NCBI GenBank assembly: GCA_003354025.1
Contig: PIVU01000014.1
Location: 1-37,732, forward strand
Source of the DNA: Nitrospirota bacterium
GTDB taxonomy: Bacteria; Nitrospirota; Thermodesulfovibrionia; UBA6902
DNA length: 37,732 nt
Direction of reading: 5' to 3'
In this document: positions 1-8,882 of the stretch, one piece after another
Layout: each line of letters begins with the position of its first letter
Numbering within the stretch: the first letter of the stretch is position 1
Program-made: the position numbers and the translations under genes
Notes under the pieces: generated by a model
Database searches by the model: none
What the model saw: only the letters and a program-made list of their open reading frames with translations
What the model was told of the DNA's origin: nothing

Positions 1-483
1 ATCGTTGTTAATAGCTTTTCAAAATATTACTGTATGCCCGGGTACAGGCTGGGCTGGATGATATTGCCTGAAGAACTGGTAAGGAAGGCAGAAATTATAG
101 TGCAGAATATTTATATAGCTGCCAGTACACCGGCGCAATACGCAGCACTGGAAGCGTTTGACGATGAGTACCTTGCTAACGTAAGGGAAACTTACAAGAA
201 ACGCAGAGATTATTTGTACAATGAATTAAAAGACATCTTTACCATTGACTCCGCGCCTGACGGGGCTTTTTATATCTGGGCAGATATAAGCAAATACAGT
301 AATGACTCAATGGATTTCTGCACGCGCCTCCTTGATGAAAAGGCAGTGGCTATAACTCCCGGTATTGATTTTGGGAATAACAGGACAAATCATTATGTAA
401 GGTTTGCGTATACAAAAGAAATAGATATGCTAAAAGAAGGTGTAGAGCGATTAAAAGATTTCCTGAAAATGCAGCAATTCTAA
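1..483 (+). CDS. Class I/II PLP-dependent aminotransferase, C-terminal part (5' truncated by window)
   Basis: The reading frame is open from base 1, so the start lies outside the window. About 160 residues remain. The segment SFSKYYCMPGYRLGW has the pattern of aspartate-aminotransferase-fold enzymes: the Lys in SFSK is the likely Schiff-base lysine for pyridoxal phosphate, and the GYRLGW turn with its Arg follows as usual. The C-terminal small domain (GAFYIWADIS, then NNRTNHYVRFAY, with the substrate carboxylate-binding Arg expected in the YVRFAY strand) is complete. This is the aspartate/alanine/LL-diaminopimelate aminotransferase superfamily; the substrate cannot be told from this part. It ends with TAA and is followed by a gene-poor gap, so it looks like the last gene of an upstream unit. 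Confidence 0.88.
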   Translation: MVVNSFSKYYCMPGYRLGWMILPEELVRKAEIIVQNIYIAASTPAQYAALEAFDDEYLANVRETYKKRRDYLYNELKDIFTIDSAPDGAFYIWADISKYSNDSMDFCTRLLDEKAVAITPGIDFGNNRTNHYVRFAYTKEIDMLKEGVERLKDFLKMQQF

Positions 484-721
484 AATGTCTCCAAATTCTT
501 ACAGGGCTGTTCCCTGCAGTTCTTCATTGCCTGTATCGCTAGAATGTGCATATCTGATTAATTTTATTGATTTATTTATTTTATGTGGTAATATTATATC
601 ACGACAAAAGGAAATATATATCAACAATTTGTCTTTACTCAACAACTCTTGGATTATCAAAAGTAATATGCTGACAAGTAACTATTTGAATACAATTGTG
701 CTTGATAATAATACCGGGATG

Positions 722-737
722 CCCCCCCCCTTTTTTT
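722..737. repeat. Homopolymer tract C9-T7
   Basis: Nine consecutive C (722-730) are followed directly by seven T (731-737), about 110 bp upstream of the sensor kinase start. Tracts of this length are prone to slipped-strand length change. It lies in non-coding DNA, so any effect would be on spacing of upstream regulatory sites. It may also be a place where the assembly length is unreliable. Confidence 0.7.
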
Positions 738-799
738 AGCGATAAGTGAATATGCTGTAATGGATAGCGATACTGCAAGTCCGCTGTGAATGTTATTAG

Positions 800-819
800 C
801 ATTCGAATTTTATCGAATG
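800..819. promoter_or_regulatory. Palindrome CATTCGA-N6-TCGAATG, possible operator
   Basis: Perfect 7 bp arms (800-806 and 813-819) are separated by 6 AT-only bases and end 27 bp before the GTG start of the sensor kinase gene. The symmetry and position suit a regulator binding site. No specific regulator is recognised. Confidence 0.35.
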
Positions 820-846
820 GAAAGAATATGATGGAATGGTGAGCAG

Positions 847-3465
847 GTGTTAGAAGAATATAAAGGTCTTTTATCCAATAGTAATGATCTGGCATTAATT
901 TGTAATGATCAAGGAATTGTTTTATATACAAATGATTCTTTTGAAAAATTTACAAATCACAAAGTTGATAGTATTCTCGGGAAGCCTTTTGCCCCTCTTT
1001 TTGACGATGATAACTTAATAAAAGCAATGGACGTTTATAAACGGACGCTGGGTGGGGAAAGCCCTCAATATGAGCTGACTTTTAAAGACTCAGGTGTTAT
1101 CTGTGAATTTAAAAATATTCCTTTTAGAGATGAAAGTCAGAATGTTATTGGTGTAATGGGCATTGGCCGTGATATAACGGAGAGAAAGAAAAAACAATCT
1201 ATACTTAGCGCTCATAAAAGCCGTATAGAGGCAATTAATCATGTCGGCGCAATGGCATGTTCTTCCCTGAAGCTTGATGCGGTTCTGAAATTAATTTTAA
1301 AGGGAGCCCTGATGGCTGCCGATGCCACCGTAGGGATGATCTTTCTAAAGGACAAGGATGCAGATTCTTTGTCTTGGGGCGCTTCAATAGGACTTTCCGA
1401 TCAATTTGTTGATGAGTACAGACAGAAACAAATTATACTCGGTGAGGGATTGACCGGCAGAATTGCGCAAGATGGTAAGCCAATTTACATTTCTGAAAAC
1501 GCTTCAAATGATCCCCGAGTTGAGCGTTCTGTAATCAGAAGCGAGGGGTTTAATTCTTATATTGGTGTACCGATTTATTCTGCCGATAATATAGTTGGAG
1601 TCATGAACCTCCTTACCCGCTCGCCAGACAAGTTCAGCGATGACATTATCCTTTTAACCAGTGCAATAGGTTTGAATGTAGGGTCTGCGATAAAAAATGC
1701 ACAGCTGTATGGGGAGCGGATTAAAGCAGAAGACACATGCAGAAAAGAATCATATCTGCGTAATGTTCTATTAAATAATCTGCCCTGTATAGCGCTTATT
1801 ATAAAAAAACACACACGAGAGATTGTAGCTTGTAATGAAGTTGCAAGGAAGTTGGGTGCTGCTGTAGGCAAGACATGTTTTGAAAGTGCTGCAAAACGAA
1901 ATTTCCCCTGTCCGTTTTGTAAAGCAGAAGATGTCTGGAAGGATACTAAAAAAAGAGAGTTTGAGGCTGAATCACAAGGTCGGTTTTGGAAAGGTTTCTG
2001 GATTCCCCTGACGGATGATTTATACGTGCATTATATCTTTGATATCACTGAACGAAAAATGGCAGAAAAGGAACTTACTGAGAGTGAAACGAGATATAAA
2101 AGTTTGTTTGAGAATATGCTTAATGGATTTGCTTTGCATGAAATTATAGTTGATGACAGCAATAAACCTGTCGATTATGTATTCGTTGAGGTAAATGAAA
2201 GATTTAAATTGTTTACAGGATTAGAAAGGGAGAATGTAATAGGGAAAAGGGTTACGGAAGTTGTTCCTGATATCAGGGGTGACGGGTTCGACTGGATAGG
2301 TAAGTATGGTAAAGTGGCATTGGAAGGCGGAACGCTTAAGTTTGAAAAGTATAATGAACAGTTAGGCAGGCACTATTCAATTTCAGCATATTCCCCCAAA
2401 AAAGGATTCTTTGCAATCGTATTCGACGACATTACAAAACGTAAGGAATCGGAGAAGGAACTGCAGGAACGTGAGCAGCAGTTCAGAACTATGTTTGAGA
2501 GTAACCCGCATCCTATGTGGGTTTATGATATTGAAACCCTTCGCTTCCTTGATGTGAATAAATCTGCAGTTGCGCATTATGGGTATACAAGGGACGAATT
2601 TTTATCAATGACAATAATGGACATTCGCCCACAGAAAGATATTCCTGCATTGCTGGAGAACGTTGAAAAAGTTACAACGGGTCTTGACAATGTAGAAGAC
2701 AGTTGGAGACATGTTAAGAAAGACGGGACTTTAATATATGTTGAAATTACATCTCATACTATAGGTTTTGATGGAAGGCAGGCTGAGGTTGTATTGTCTA
2801 ATGATGTCACCGAACGTAAAAACATGGAGTTAACAATTCTTGCCATTGAGGATAAGGAAAGAAAGAGGATAGGGTATGAGCTCCATGATGATCTTGGGCA
2901 GATTCTTACCGGCATTTCATTTAAAATCCATGGATTGGCAGGTCTCCTAGAAGAAAAAGCACAGATGACCGAGTCTGAAAAAGCTTATGAGATTGCAGCT
3001 CTCATAAATGAAGCGCAAATAAGGATCTCCCAGATATCACAGGGGTTCTCTCCGGTTATAATAGGAAGCCGGGGCCTTATTAACGCCCTGGAGTCACTGT
3101 CTGCATATACAATAAAGACATTCAATATACAGTGCAGGGTTATTAGTAGTGGTTTTTTTACAATAAGCAAAAATGCTGTTAACCAGCTATACCGTATTGT
3201 ACACGAGGCAGTTAACAATGCTGTGAAGCATAGTGAGGCGGACAGGATTGAAATACGGCTTTACACGATTAAAGGGATATTGTATGTCACAGTCAGCGAT
3301 AATGGTATAGGGATTCAACCATCGAGTGAACGTTCAAATGGTATGGGTCTGAAAATAATGAAGTACCGTTCGGGTATTATTAATGCATCATTTAACATAT
3401 CACCTGGCAAGAAGGGGGGAACAACAGTAACGTGTGCCATTACGGTTTTGTCTGAAACATTATAA
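847..3465 (+). CDS. Multi-PAS/GAF sensor histidine kinase, NarL-type (HisKA_3)
   Basis: An 872-residue sensor kinase without obvious membrane spans, so probably cytoplasmic. Order: PAS (about 8-117, ending in GIGRDITERK), GAF (about 125-290), a PAS-like domain with a Cys pair (CPFC) ending in IFDITERK, a PAS at about 415-535, a PAS at about 540-660 ending SNDVTERK, then HisKA_3 with ERKRIGYELHDDLGQIL (phospho-acceptor His in ELHDDLGQ) and a HATPase with the N-box HEAVNNAVKHS and the glycine box DNGIGI. Such kinases pair with LuxR-type regulators, and one follows 59 bp downstream. The start is GTG: an in-frame TGA lies 18 bp upstream and no other start codon lies between. Signal unknown; the GAF domain and Cys-bearing PAS could bind a small molecule, haem or metal. 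Confidence 0.88.
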   Translation: MLEEYKGLLSNSNDLALICNDQGIVLYTNDSFEKFTNHKVDSILGKPFAPLFDDDNLIKAMDVYKRTLGGESPQYELTFKDSGVICEFKNIPFRDESQNVIGVMGIGRDITERKKKQSILSAHKSRIEAINHVGAMACSSLKLDAVLKLILKGALMAADATVGMIFLKDKDADSLSWGASIGLSDQFVDEYRQKQIILGEGLTGRIAQDGKPIYISENASNDPRVERSVIRSEGFNSYIGVPIYSADNIVGVMNLLTRSPDKFSDDIILLTSAIGLNVGSAIKNAQLYGERIKAEDTCRKESYLRNVLLNNLPCIALIIKKHTREIVACNEVARKLGAAVGKTCFESAAKRNFPCPFCKAEDVWKDTKKREFEAESQGRFWKGFWIPLTDDLYVHYIFDITERKMAEKELTESETRYKSLFENMLNGFALHEIIVDDSNKPVDYVFVEVNERFKLFTGLERENVIGKRVTEVVPDIRGDGFDWIGKYGKVALEGGTLKFEKYNEQLGRHYSISAYSPKKGFFAIVFDDITKRKESEKELQEREQQFRTMFESNPHPMWVYDIETLRFLDVNKSAVAHYGYTRDEFLSMTIMDIRPQKDIPALLENVEKVTTGLDNVEDSWRHVKKDGTLIYVEITSHTIGFDGRQAEVVLSNDVTERKNMELTILAIEDKERKRIGYELHDDLGQILTGISFKIHGLAGLLEEKAQMTESEKAYEIAALINEAQIRISQISQGFSPVIIGSRGLINALESLSAYTIKTFNIQCRVISSGFFTISKNAVNQLYRIVHEAVNNAVKHSEADRIEIRLYTIKGILYVTVSDNGIGIQPSSERSNGMGLKIMKYRSGIINASFNISPGKKGGTTVTCAITVLSETL

Positions 3466-3524
3466 TAATTCAGGGTAAAGATCAGAGATTGACAAATTTG
3501 TGAAAACTTAGAAGAGGGAGGGGT

Positions 3525-4211
3525 ATGACAAGACAAAATAATATTGCTAATAAACTGAAGAATAAAGTATTAATTGTTGATGACCATCCAATCGTTTGTA
3601 ATGGTTTGGCTGAACTTATAAATCAGCAAAATGATTTTGATGTATGCGGCACTGCCAACAATGACATTGAGGCAATGACTGCTATTAGGGAGAACGACCC
3701 TGACGTTGCTATAGTAGATATTACGCTTGGTGACAAAAATGGGTTGCGACTAATTGAAGATATCTCTGAGTCATATCCTGATTTGCGCATGTTGACATTA
3801 TCAATGCATGATGAATCAATATATGCGGAGAGATGTCTTAGGGCTGGTGCACGGGGCTATGTTATGAAGCATGAACCTCCTAATAAAATCGTAAAAGCAA
3901 TGAGGGCTATTATAGCCGGCGATATCTATATTAGTGGTTTAGTCGGTAAACAGATGTTAAATAAGTTTGTTAAAAAAGAATCGGGAGCATACACTTCACC
4001 AACCGATCCATTAAGCAATAGAGAGCTTGAGATTTTTGAAATGATAGGTAAGGGCACTAAAACCAGAGATATAGCAGATCAATTATGTTTAAGTGTTAAG
4101 ACCGTTGAATCCTATATGAACCGAATTAAAACAAAAATGAATTACAAGGACTCACGTAAACTTTTTTTGCACGCGGTGCAGTGGCTGATGAGTGAGAATA
4201 AGCTTGACTAA
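3525..4211 (+). CDS. NarL/FixJ-family response regulator, REC-LuxR HTH
   Basis: This 228-residue regulator is the expected partner of the upstream HisKA_3 kinase. The receiver covers about residues 12-130: acidic pair in LIVDDHP, phospho-acceptor Asp65 in VIVDITLGDKNG, conserved Ser/Thr in MLTLSMHD and the Lys in GYVMKHEP. The C-terminal LuxR-type helix-turn-helix lies at about 160-225, with SNRELEIFEMIGKG and IADQLCLSVKTVESYMNRI, the usual recognition-helix pattern. The start ATG has the strong Shine-Dalgarno GAGGGAGGGG. Target genes cannot be read from the sequence; it may act on its own operon or the chemotaxis genes downstream. Confidence 0.93.
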   Translation: MTRQNNIANKLKNKVLIVDDHPIVCNGLAELINQQNDFDVCGTANNDIEAMTAIRENDPDVAIVDITLGDKNGLRLIEDISESYPDLRMLTLSMHDESIYAERCLRAGARGYVMKHEPPNKIVKAMRAIIAGDIYISGLVGKQMLNKFVKKESGAYTSPTDPLSNRELEIFEMIGKGTKTRDIADQLCLSVKTVESYMNRIKTKMNYKDSRKLFLHAVQWLMSENKLD

Positions 4212-4329
4212 TTAATCACCCGTTCTTTCATCCTTTTAATTTCCATGCCCTTTTGCTTTTAGTAAAATGTAGGGTAAACCCTGTCACAATGTAGTGCTAT
4301 CCCTCGATAAAAAAATATACTTTCCCCTC

Positions 4330-4357
4330 TAAATGGTTTTTCGGATTCTTTCGATAA
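4330..4357 (+). promoter_or_regulatory. Possible sigma-28 (FliA)-like promoter of the chemotaxis cluster
   Basis: TAAA (4330-4333) is followed after 16 bases by TTCGATAA (4350-4357). The FliA consensus is TAAAGTTT-N11-GCCGATAA, so the spacing is one base longer and the -10 has two mismatches. Its place about 90 bp upstream of the first MCP gene of the chemotaxis cluster supports it. No better promoter was seen in this 234 bp gap. Confidence 0.3.
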
Positions 4358-4445
4358 GATGAAACACGACAGGGAAATAATAAGATCTTTAAATAGGCAG
4401 CGGCCGTAAAGATACACCCGCTGCAAATTAAGAATCGAGGGGAAA

Positions 4446-5663
4446 ATGGCAGCACTAAAGAATTTCAAACTGTTTGGAAAAACTATTCCGGCACTACTTG
4501 TGGTCCTGCCCGCCGTCCTGATAGAGGATTGGGCTTTCAGAGTGATTGCAGTCATGATAATATGCGCGGTAATTACAGCTATCGTATACCTGGCTGTGAA
4601 AAAGTATGTAAAGGAAACACTGTACGAAGAAAAACAGGAGTACATTCTATACAAATCGCGTATAGATTCCTCATTGGAAAGACTCAATAAGCTCCTTAAA
4701 AATAAATCAGAACTGATCCCCGTATTAGTAGGGCAGCTGCAGGAAGTAACACAGCAGACAGAATCGGCATCCCTTGATATAGGTAATAAATTTATGAGTA
4801 TTGTGGAGAGAGCCAGGAACCAGTCTACAGAAGCATCTGATGCATTTGGAAAACTTGCTGGCGATGGGGAATGTGGGAGAGAAACGCTTACTGAATTAAG
4901 TAAGAAATCACTGAATGGAGTCATAGATACACTGCAGGGTACGGTCAGAGTAACAAAGGATACGTTGAATGATATGCGGATTATCATTGAGGCAACCGGT
5001 AATGCTAAGACCATGGTTAATGAGATCGGATATATAGCCAAACAGACTAACCTTCTTGCTTTAAACGCTGCAATTGAAGCAGCAAGAGCGGGGGAGCATG
5101 GCAGAGGATTTGCGATCGTCGCTGATGAAGTACGGATATTGTCGGACAGGTCAAATAGCGCGGCAAACGAAATCCGGAGAATTGTAATGGAAGTTGAGAC
5201 TACCACGAAGGAAATATATGTGAAGGCGGATAAGAGTGCTTCGGATACAGAGACTGTCTCAGTTGAGTCATCAGCCGTAGTTAATGAATCCCTTCTGAAG
5301 ATGGATGAAACCATAAGTGAGGCCAAGGAGTCACTCGATCAATTGCAGAGAAAGACAGAGGCTTTAGCATCTGATATAGGCAGCATAGTTGTTTCTATGC
5401 AGTTTCAGGATATAACAAGACAGCGAATAGAGCATGTGATTGAGCCTCTTTCAAAATTTAAGGTCGAACTTGAGAAACTGGCAGAGCATGATGGTAATGA
5501 TGGAGAGCTAATGTTCCCCGATCAACTGGATACACAGTGCGAATCGCTTGAAGAGATTTACACAATGGAATCAGAAAGAAGAGTTTTAGAAGGCGCTCTG
5601 ACTAAAGAACAATGTGTGCAAGAAAACGATGAGGAGTGTGAGATATGGGACGAACCATCTTGA
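4446..5663 (+). CDS. Methyl-accepting chemotaxis protein, membrane-anchored, no periplasmic sensor
   Basis: This 405-residue MCP opens with two close hydrophobic segments (about 12-31 and 33-53), which would form a membrane hairpin with almost nothing outside. The rest is cytoplasmic coiled coil. The signalling tip is unmistakable: [20 protein letters not shown] followed by [17 protein letters not shown]. There is no HAMP domain, no ligand-binding domain and no C-terminal CheR-docking pentapeptide; the tail is acidic. It may sense through the membrane, through a partner or through the cytoplasm. It is the first gene of the chemotaxis cluster, and its last 19 bases overlap cheY, so the two are translationally coupled. 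Confidence 0.92.
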   Translation: MAALKNFKLFGKTIPALLVVLPAVLIEDWAFRVIAVMIICAVITAIVYLAVKKYVKETLYEEKQEYILYKSRIDSSLERLNKLLKNKSELIPVLVGQLQEVTQQTESASLDIGNKFMSIVERARNQSTEASDAFGKLAGDGECGRETLTELSKKSLNGVIDTLQGTVRVTKDTLNDMRIIIEATGNAKTMVNEIGYIAKQTNLLALNAAIEAARAGEHGRGFAIVADEVRILSDRSNSAANEIRRIVMEVETTTKEIYVKADKSASDTETVSVESSAVVNESLLKMDETISEAKESLDQLQRKTEALASDIGSIVVSMQFQDITRQRIEHVIEPLSKFKVELEKLAEHDGNDGELMFPDQLDTQCESLEEIYTMESERRVLEGALTKEQCVQENDEECEIWDEPS

Positions 5664-6010
5664 TTGTTGACGATTCTGCTTCAATGAGACAGCTTGTATC
5701 TTTTGCTTTAAAAGATGCGGGATATGATGTTATTGCAGCAGACGATGGCAAGGATGCATTAAGTAAAGTCAATGGAACAAAAGTAGACATGGTCGTAACT
5801 GACCTGAATATGCCGAATATGGACGGGATTGAACTGATCAAACAATTGAGAAGTTCAACGACTCACAAGTTTACACCGGTTGTCATGCTGACGACCGAAT
5901 CCCAGGATTCTAAAAAAAAGGAAGGCAGGGCAGCCGGCGCCAGCGGATGGATCGTGAAACCCTTTCAACCTGAGCAGCTGATAAATGTAATAAAAAAATT
6001 TGTTCGGTAG
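5645..6010 (+). CDS. cheY: Chemotaxis response regulator CheY
   Basis: A stand-alone receiver of 121 residues. It has the acidic pair in [11 protein letters not shown], phospho-acceptor Asp53 in [12 protein letters not shown], the conserved Thr in VVMLTTES and the Lys in [12 protein letters not shown]. The MRQLV and DLNMPNMDG segments are typical of CheY rather than of transcription regulators. The start overlaps the preceding MCP gene and has GAGGAG 8 bases upstream. Expected role: accept phosphate from CheA and bind the flagellar switch (or a pilus motor). A second CheY-like receiver is at 14760-15188, so the cluster may have divided output and phosphate-sink roles between them. Confidence 0.93.
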   Translation: MGRTILIVDDSASMRQLVSFALKDAGYDVIAADDGKDALSKVNGTKVDMVVTDLNMPNMDGIELIKQLRSSTTHKFTPVVMLTTESQDSKKKEGRAAGASGWIVKPFQPEQLINVIKKFVR

Positions 6011-6046
6011 CGGTTAACTATAAAAAGATAATAATTTGGAGGGCAA

Positions 6047-6289
6047 ATGATTGATTCTCAGATTGAAAATGAAATGAAAAATAATTTAAAAGAAGAAAAT
6101 GATGAAATCTGTTCTTCTCTGGCAGGTCTGCGTCCGGAATGGACAAGGGCAACATTTATCATAAGGAAAGAGCAGGTTGCGAAAATCAAGGCTACAGCCT
6201 ACTGGGAAAGAAAGAAAATAAAAGAAGTAGTAGACGAGGCCCTGGACTCATATCTGAAGGATAAAAGGGGCTGCTGGGAGAGGAAATGA
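6047..6289 (+). CDS. Small ribbon-helix-helix-like protein in che operon
   Basis: An 80-residue protein with an acidic, Asn/Glu-rich N-terminus. Residues about 33-72 (ATFIIRKEQVAKIKATAYWE then RKKIKEVVDEALDSYLKD) match the arc/ribbon-helix-helix pattern: a short beta strand, a helix with basic positions, then a second helix ending in ALDSYL. Small proteins of this kind occur in chemotaxis operons of delta-proteobacterial-type bacteria, to my knowledge without settled function. It has a good Shine-Dalgarno (TTGGAGGG) and overlaps the next gene by 4 bases (ATGA). DNA binding, perhaps autoregulation of the operon, is inferred from fold only. Confidence 0.7.
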   Translation: MIDSQIENEMKNNLKEENDEICSSLAGLRPEWTRATFIIRKEQVAKIKATAYWERKKIKEVVDEALDSYLKDKRGCWERK

Positions 6290-6642
6290 TTGATTTCAAG
6301 GTTGAAGATTTGGGCAGTGAAAAAACGTTAACTATAAACGGTGAATTGACAATTGAAAACGCAACTGCACTGCAGGGGATATTTATCAGGTCACTAGACA
6401 CATCGGAACATTTAATTGTAAATCTTGAAAAAGCCTCGGCAATTGATCTTTCATTTCTGCAGCTGCTCTGCTCGGTACACAAGACATCATCGGACTTGAA
6501 GAAACAATTAACGCTGTCCGTTATGTGTCAGGAAATATTCAGGAATGCCGTCAAGGAAGCCGGATTATTACGGCATACAGGCTGTGGTTTTGAGTGCGAT
6601 AAAAGTTGTCTATGGACTGATCAAGGCAAGGAGTGTGACTGA
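6286..6642 (+). CDS. STAS-domain protein (anti-sigma factor antagonist-like)
   Basis: A 118-residue protein with the STAS pattern: KTLTINGELTIENATALQ at the N-terminus and SAIDLSFLQLLCSVHK around the site where SpoIIAA-type antagonists carry the phosphorylatable Ser (Ser in DLSFLQ). The C-terminal 25 residues contain four Cys (GCGFECDKSC and a later one), unusual for the family and possibly metal-binding or redox-active. It overlaps its upstream neighbour (ATGA) and cheA (TGATG), so its level is coupled to CheA. A STAS gene next to cheA is a known arrangement; its partner is not visible here. Confidence 0.82.
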   Translation: MIDFKVEDLGSEKTLTINGELTIENATALQGIFIRSLDTSEHLIVNLEKASAIDLSFLQLLCSVHKTSSDLKKQLTLSVMCQEIFRNAVKEAGLLRHTGCGFECDKSCLWTDQGKECD

Positions 6643-8831
6643 TGTCAAACAATGAACAGCATAAGGCGGCATATGTAGAAGAAGCTTATGAGCTTCTTTC
6701 AGCACTTGAGACTTCCCTGCTTGAGCTGGAGGATAACCTTGAAGATATGGAAATTGTCGGAACTATTTTCAGGGCGCTTCATACGATAAAAGGTTCAGGC
6801 TCAATGTTTGGGTTTGATGATATAGCTTCATTTACACATGACATCGAAAACATATTTGATAAAGTGAGAAATGGTGAGATGTCAGTTACAAAAGAACTGA
6901 TAGACTTAACATTGTCAGCTGGAGATCATATTAAATTATTACTGGATGAACCGGAATTAGCAGATAAACAAATGGCCGGGGATATAATAGCTTCCCTCAA
7001 AGCTCTGTCCCCTAAGACAATCGTCCTCCATGAGGTCAAAACATCCCCGGCCCCCCCCCAATCTGTGGAGAATGCATTAGAAGAAGACGTTACATACAGA
7101 ATCCGGTTTCGGCCTCCTCTGGACATCTTCATAAGGGGAATAAATCCGATACATTTAATTAATGAGTTACATCTGCTTGGCGACTGCAGGATTACAGCCC
7201 AAACAGATGCCATCCCTCAGATAGTCGATATCAATCCTGAGCACTGCTACACATACTGGGACATAATTCTAACTACCAGTATGGGGGTGAATGCAATTAA
7301 AGACGTTTTCATTTTTATAGTAGATGATTGTGAGCTGGACATTGATAGCATTGCCGGCGGAAACAATTTAGATGAAGAAGCTATTCAGAATAAGCTGCAA
7401 GACGTTTTTGCCAGTCAAGGTTATGTAAGTCAAGAAGATTGGCAGGAAATATCGGGACCACACAAGCGTATAGGAGATATTCTGCTTGAGAGAAAAGATA
7501 TATCTAAAGAAGATCTCCAGAAATCGCTCGATGGTCAGAAACCTATTGGAGAGATTCTGGTTGATTCCGGGCGTATCGACAGCGGCAAAGTTGAGTCGGC
7601 ATTGGCCGAACAGCAGCATGTCAGAAGTAGTCTAAAGAAGAAAGGTAAAGCAGGACTGTCTTCATCAAGTATCCGGGTGTCATCCGATAAGCTGGATAAC
7701 CTTGTAAACCTGGTCGGAGAGCTGGTAACAGTACAGGCAAGACTTACGCAGACGAGTGCATCAAGAAACGACCCTGAACTGTTCCTTATTTCAGAGGAAG
7801 TCGAGAGATTGACCGAGGAGCTGCGTGACAATACGATGAGCGTCCGCATGGTGCCAATAGGCACTATGTACAGCAAGTTTAAACGTTTGGTAAGGGACCT
7901 CTCTGATGAAATGGGCAAGGAAGTACAGATGAGTACTGAGGGCTCGGATACCGAGCTTGATAAAACGGTGATTGAGAAGCTTAATGACCCGATGGTGCAC
8001 CTTATAAGAAACAGCATAGACCATGGGATTGAATCCCCGGATGTACGCAGGTCTCTTGGAAAACCTGAAGAGGGCACGCTGAACCTGACGGCAAGACATT
8101 CAGGGGCCAATGTTGTAATAGAGATAAATGATGATGGTGCAGGTCTCGACCCTGAAGCAATACGTGGAAAGGCAGTTGAGAAAGGGCTGATAGAGCAGAA
8201 TGCCGAACTAAGCGAAAAAGAGATCTTTGCACTAATACTAGCCCCGGGTTTTTCAACTGCTAAAAAGATAACCAGCGTATCGGGCCGGGGAGTGGGCATG
8301 GATGTTGTGAAGCGCAATATTGAGGCGGTCCGGGGATCGATAGATATTGAGAGTCATAAGGGCACGGGCACAACAATAACCCTTTCACTTCCTCTTACAC
8401 TGGCAATAATTGATGGACTGTTAGTGAAGGTAGGTGAAGAGATGTTTGTAGTGCCTCTGTCATTAGTAAAGGAATGCGTGGAACTTACAGGGGAGGACAT
8501 TTCAAATGCGCATGGCAGACAGATATCTAACGTCAGAGGTGAAATAGTGCCTTATATCAACTTGCGGGAGAAGTTTTCAATATATGGCGGCAAGCCGGAT
8601 ATTGAGCAGATTGTGATTACTAATGTAAACGGGCAGAGAGTGGGATTTGTGGTTGACCATGTAATAGGCGAGCACCAGACCGTGATTAAATCATTGGGCA
8701 GGGTGTATAAGGATATTGAAGGGGTATCTGGAGCGACCATACTCGGTGACGGAACAGTCGCGCTTATTATAGATGTTTCCAAGCTGCTGCAGTCTGAAAG
8801 GTCGCTGTTAGCAGGCAATAGCAATAATTAA
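6642..8831 (+). CDS. cheA: Chemotaxis histidine kinase CheA
   Basis: 729 residues with all CheA parts. P1/HPt: phospho-acceptor His47 in FRALHTIKGSGSMFGFDDIA. Next comes a domain at about 145-235 (RIRFRPPLDIFIRG to FIFIVDDCELDI), in the place of the CheY/CheB-binding P2. Residues 276-324 hold a tandem repeat resembling the T2SSE_N/MshEN motif (RIGDILLERKDIS, then PIGEILVDSGRID). The dimerisation helices start near SSIRVSSDKLDNLVNLVGEL; the ATPase has HLIRNSIDHGIE, DDGAGLD and GRGVGMDVV; the CheW-like P5 is the last 130 residues. A run of nine C (7051-7059) sits in the P1-P2 linker. Role: MCP-controlled phosphorylation of CheY and CheB. Confidence 0.96.
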   Translation: MSNNEQHKAAYVEEAYELLSALETSLLELEDNLEDMEIVGTIFRALHTIKGSGSMFGFDDIASFTHDIENIFDKVRNGEMSVTKELIDLTLSAGDHIKLLLDEPELADKQMAGDIIASLKALSPKTIVLHEVKTSPAPPQSVENALEEDVTYRIRFRPPLDIFIRGINPIHLINELHLLGDCRITAQTDAIPQIVDINPEHCYTYWDIILTTSMGVNAIKDVFIFIVDDCELDIDSIAGGNNLDEEAIQNKLQDVFASQGYVSQEDWQEISGPHKRIGDILLERKDISKEDLQKSLDGQKPIGEILVDSGRIDSGKVESALAEQQHVRSSLKKKGKAGLSSSSIRVSSDKLDNLVNLVGELVTVQARLTQTSASRNDPELFLISEEVERLTEELRDNTMSVRMVPIGTMYSKFKRLVRDLSDEMGKEVQMSTEGSDTELDKTVIEKLNDPMVHLIRNSIDHGIESPDVRRSLGKPEEGTLNLTARHSGANVVIEINDDGAGLDPEAIRGKAVEKGLIEQNAELSEKEIFALILAPGFSTAKKITSVSGRGVGMDVVKRNIEAVRGSIDIESHKGTGTTITLSLPLTLAIIDGLLVKVGEEMFVVPLSLVKECVELTGEDISNAHGRQISNVRGEIVPYINLREKFSIYGGKPDIEQIVITNVNGQRVGFVVDHVIGEHQTVIKSLGRVYKDIEGVSGATILGDGTVALIIDVSKLLQSERSLLAGNSNN
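7051..7059. repeat. C9 homopolymer inside cheA
   Basis: Nine C in a row encode part of an Ala-Pro-Pro-Gln linker (about residues 137-140) between the P1 phosphotransfer domain and the next domain of CheA. Gain or loss of one base would truncate CheA to about its first 140 residues, leaving P1 alone. It is a plausible slippage (phase variation) site or sequencing-error site. Confidence 0.6.
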
Positions 8832-8882
8832 CAATAAGGCAATTGCGCTAAATCGTAATACTCGGAAGGAGAAAAGGGAAAG

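Larger units (their letters stand above)
484..846. other. Gene-poor intergenic gap of 363 bp
   Basis: I see no convincing coding sequence here. Short open frames on both strands lack family resemblance and cross the AT-rich region. The gap contains a homopolymer run of nine C followed by seven T (722-737) and a small palindrome (800-819) just before the kinase gene. No clear rho-independent terminator was found after the aminotransferase. Confidence 0.6.

Noticed and set aside
485-931. Short open frames on both strands in the gap after the aminotransferase
   Set aside because: They cross a homopolymer tract, lack ribosome sites and family resemblance, and one overlaps the start of the kinase.
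4261-4330. AGGGTAAACCCT as terminator after the NarL-type regulator
   Set aside because: Only a 4-5 bp stem and no T-run follows.
4259-5326. Long open frame on the minus strand opposite the first MCP gene
   Set aside because: It mirrors coiled-coil coding DNA on the plus strand, is Ser/Leu/Ile-rich without family pattern, and has no convincing start site.
7535-8317. 260-codon open frame on the minus strand opposite cheA
   Set aside because: Ser/Arg-rich shadow of a conserved cheA region; cheA motifs on the plus strand explain the DNA.
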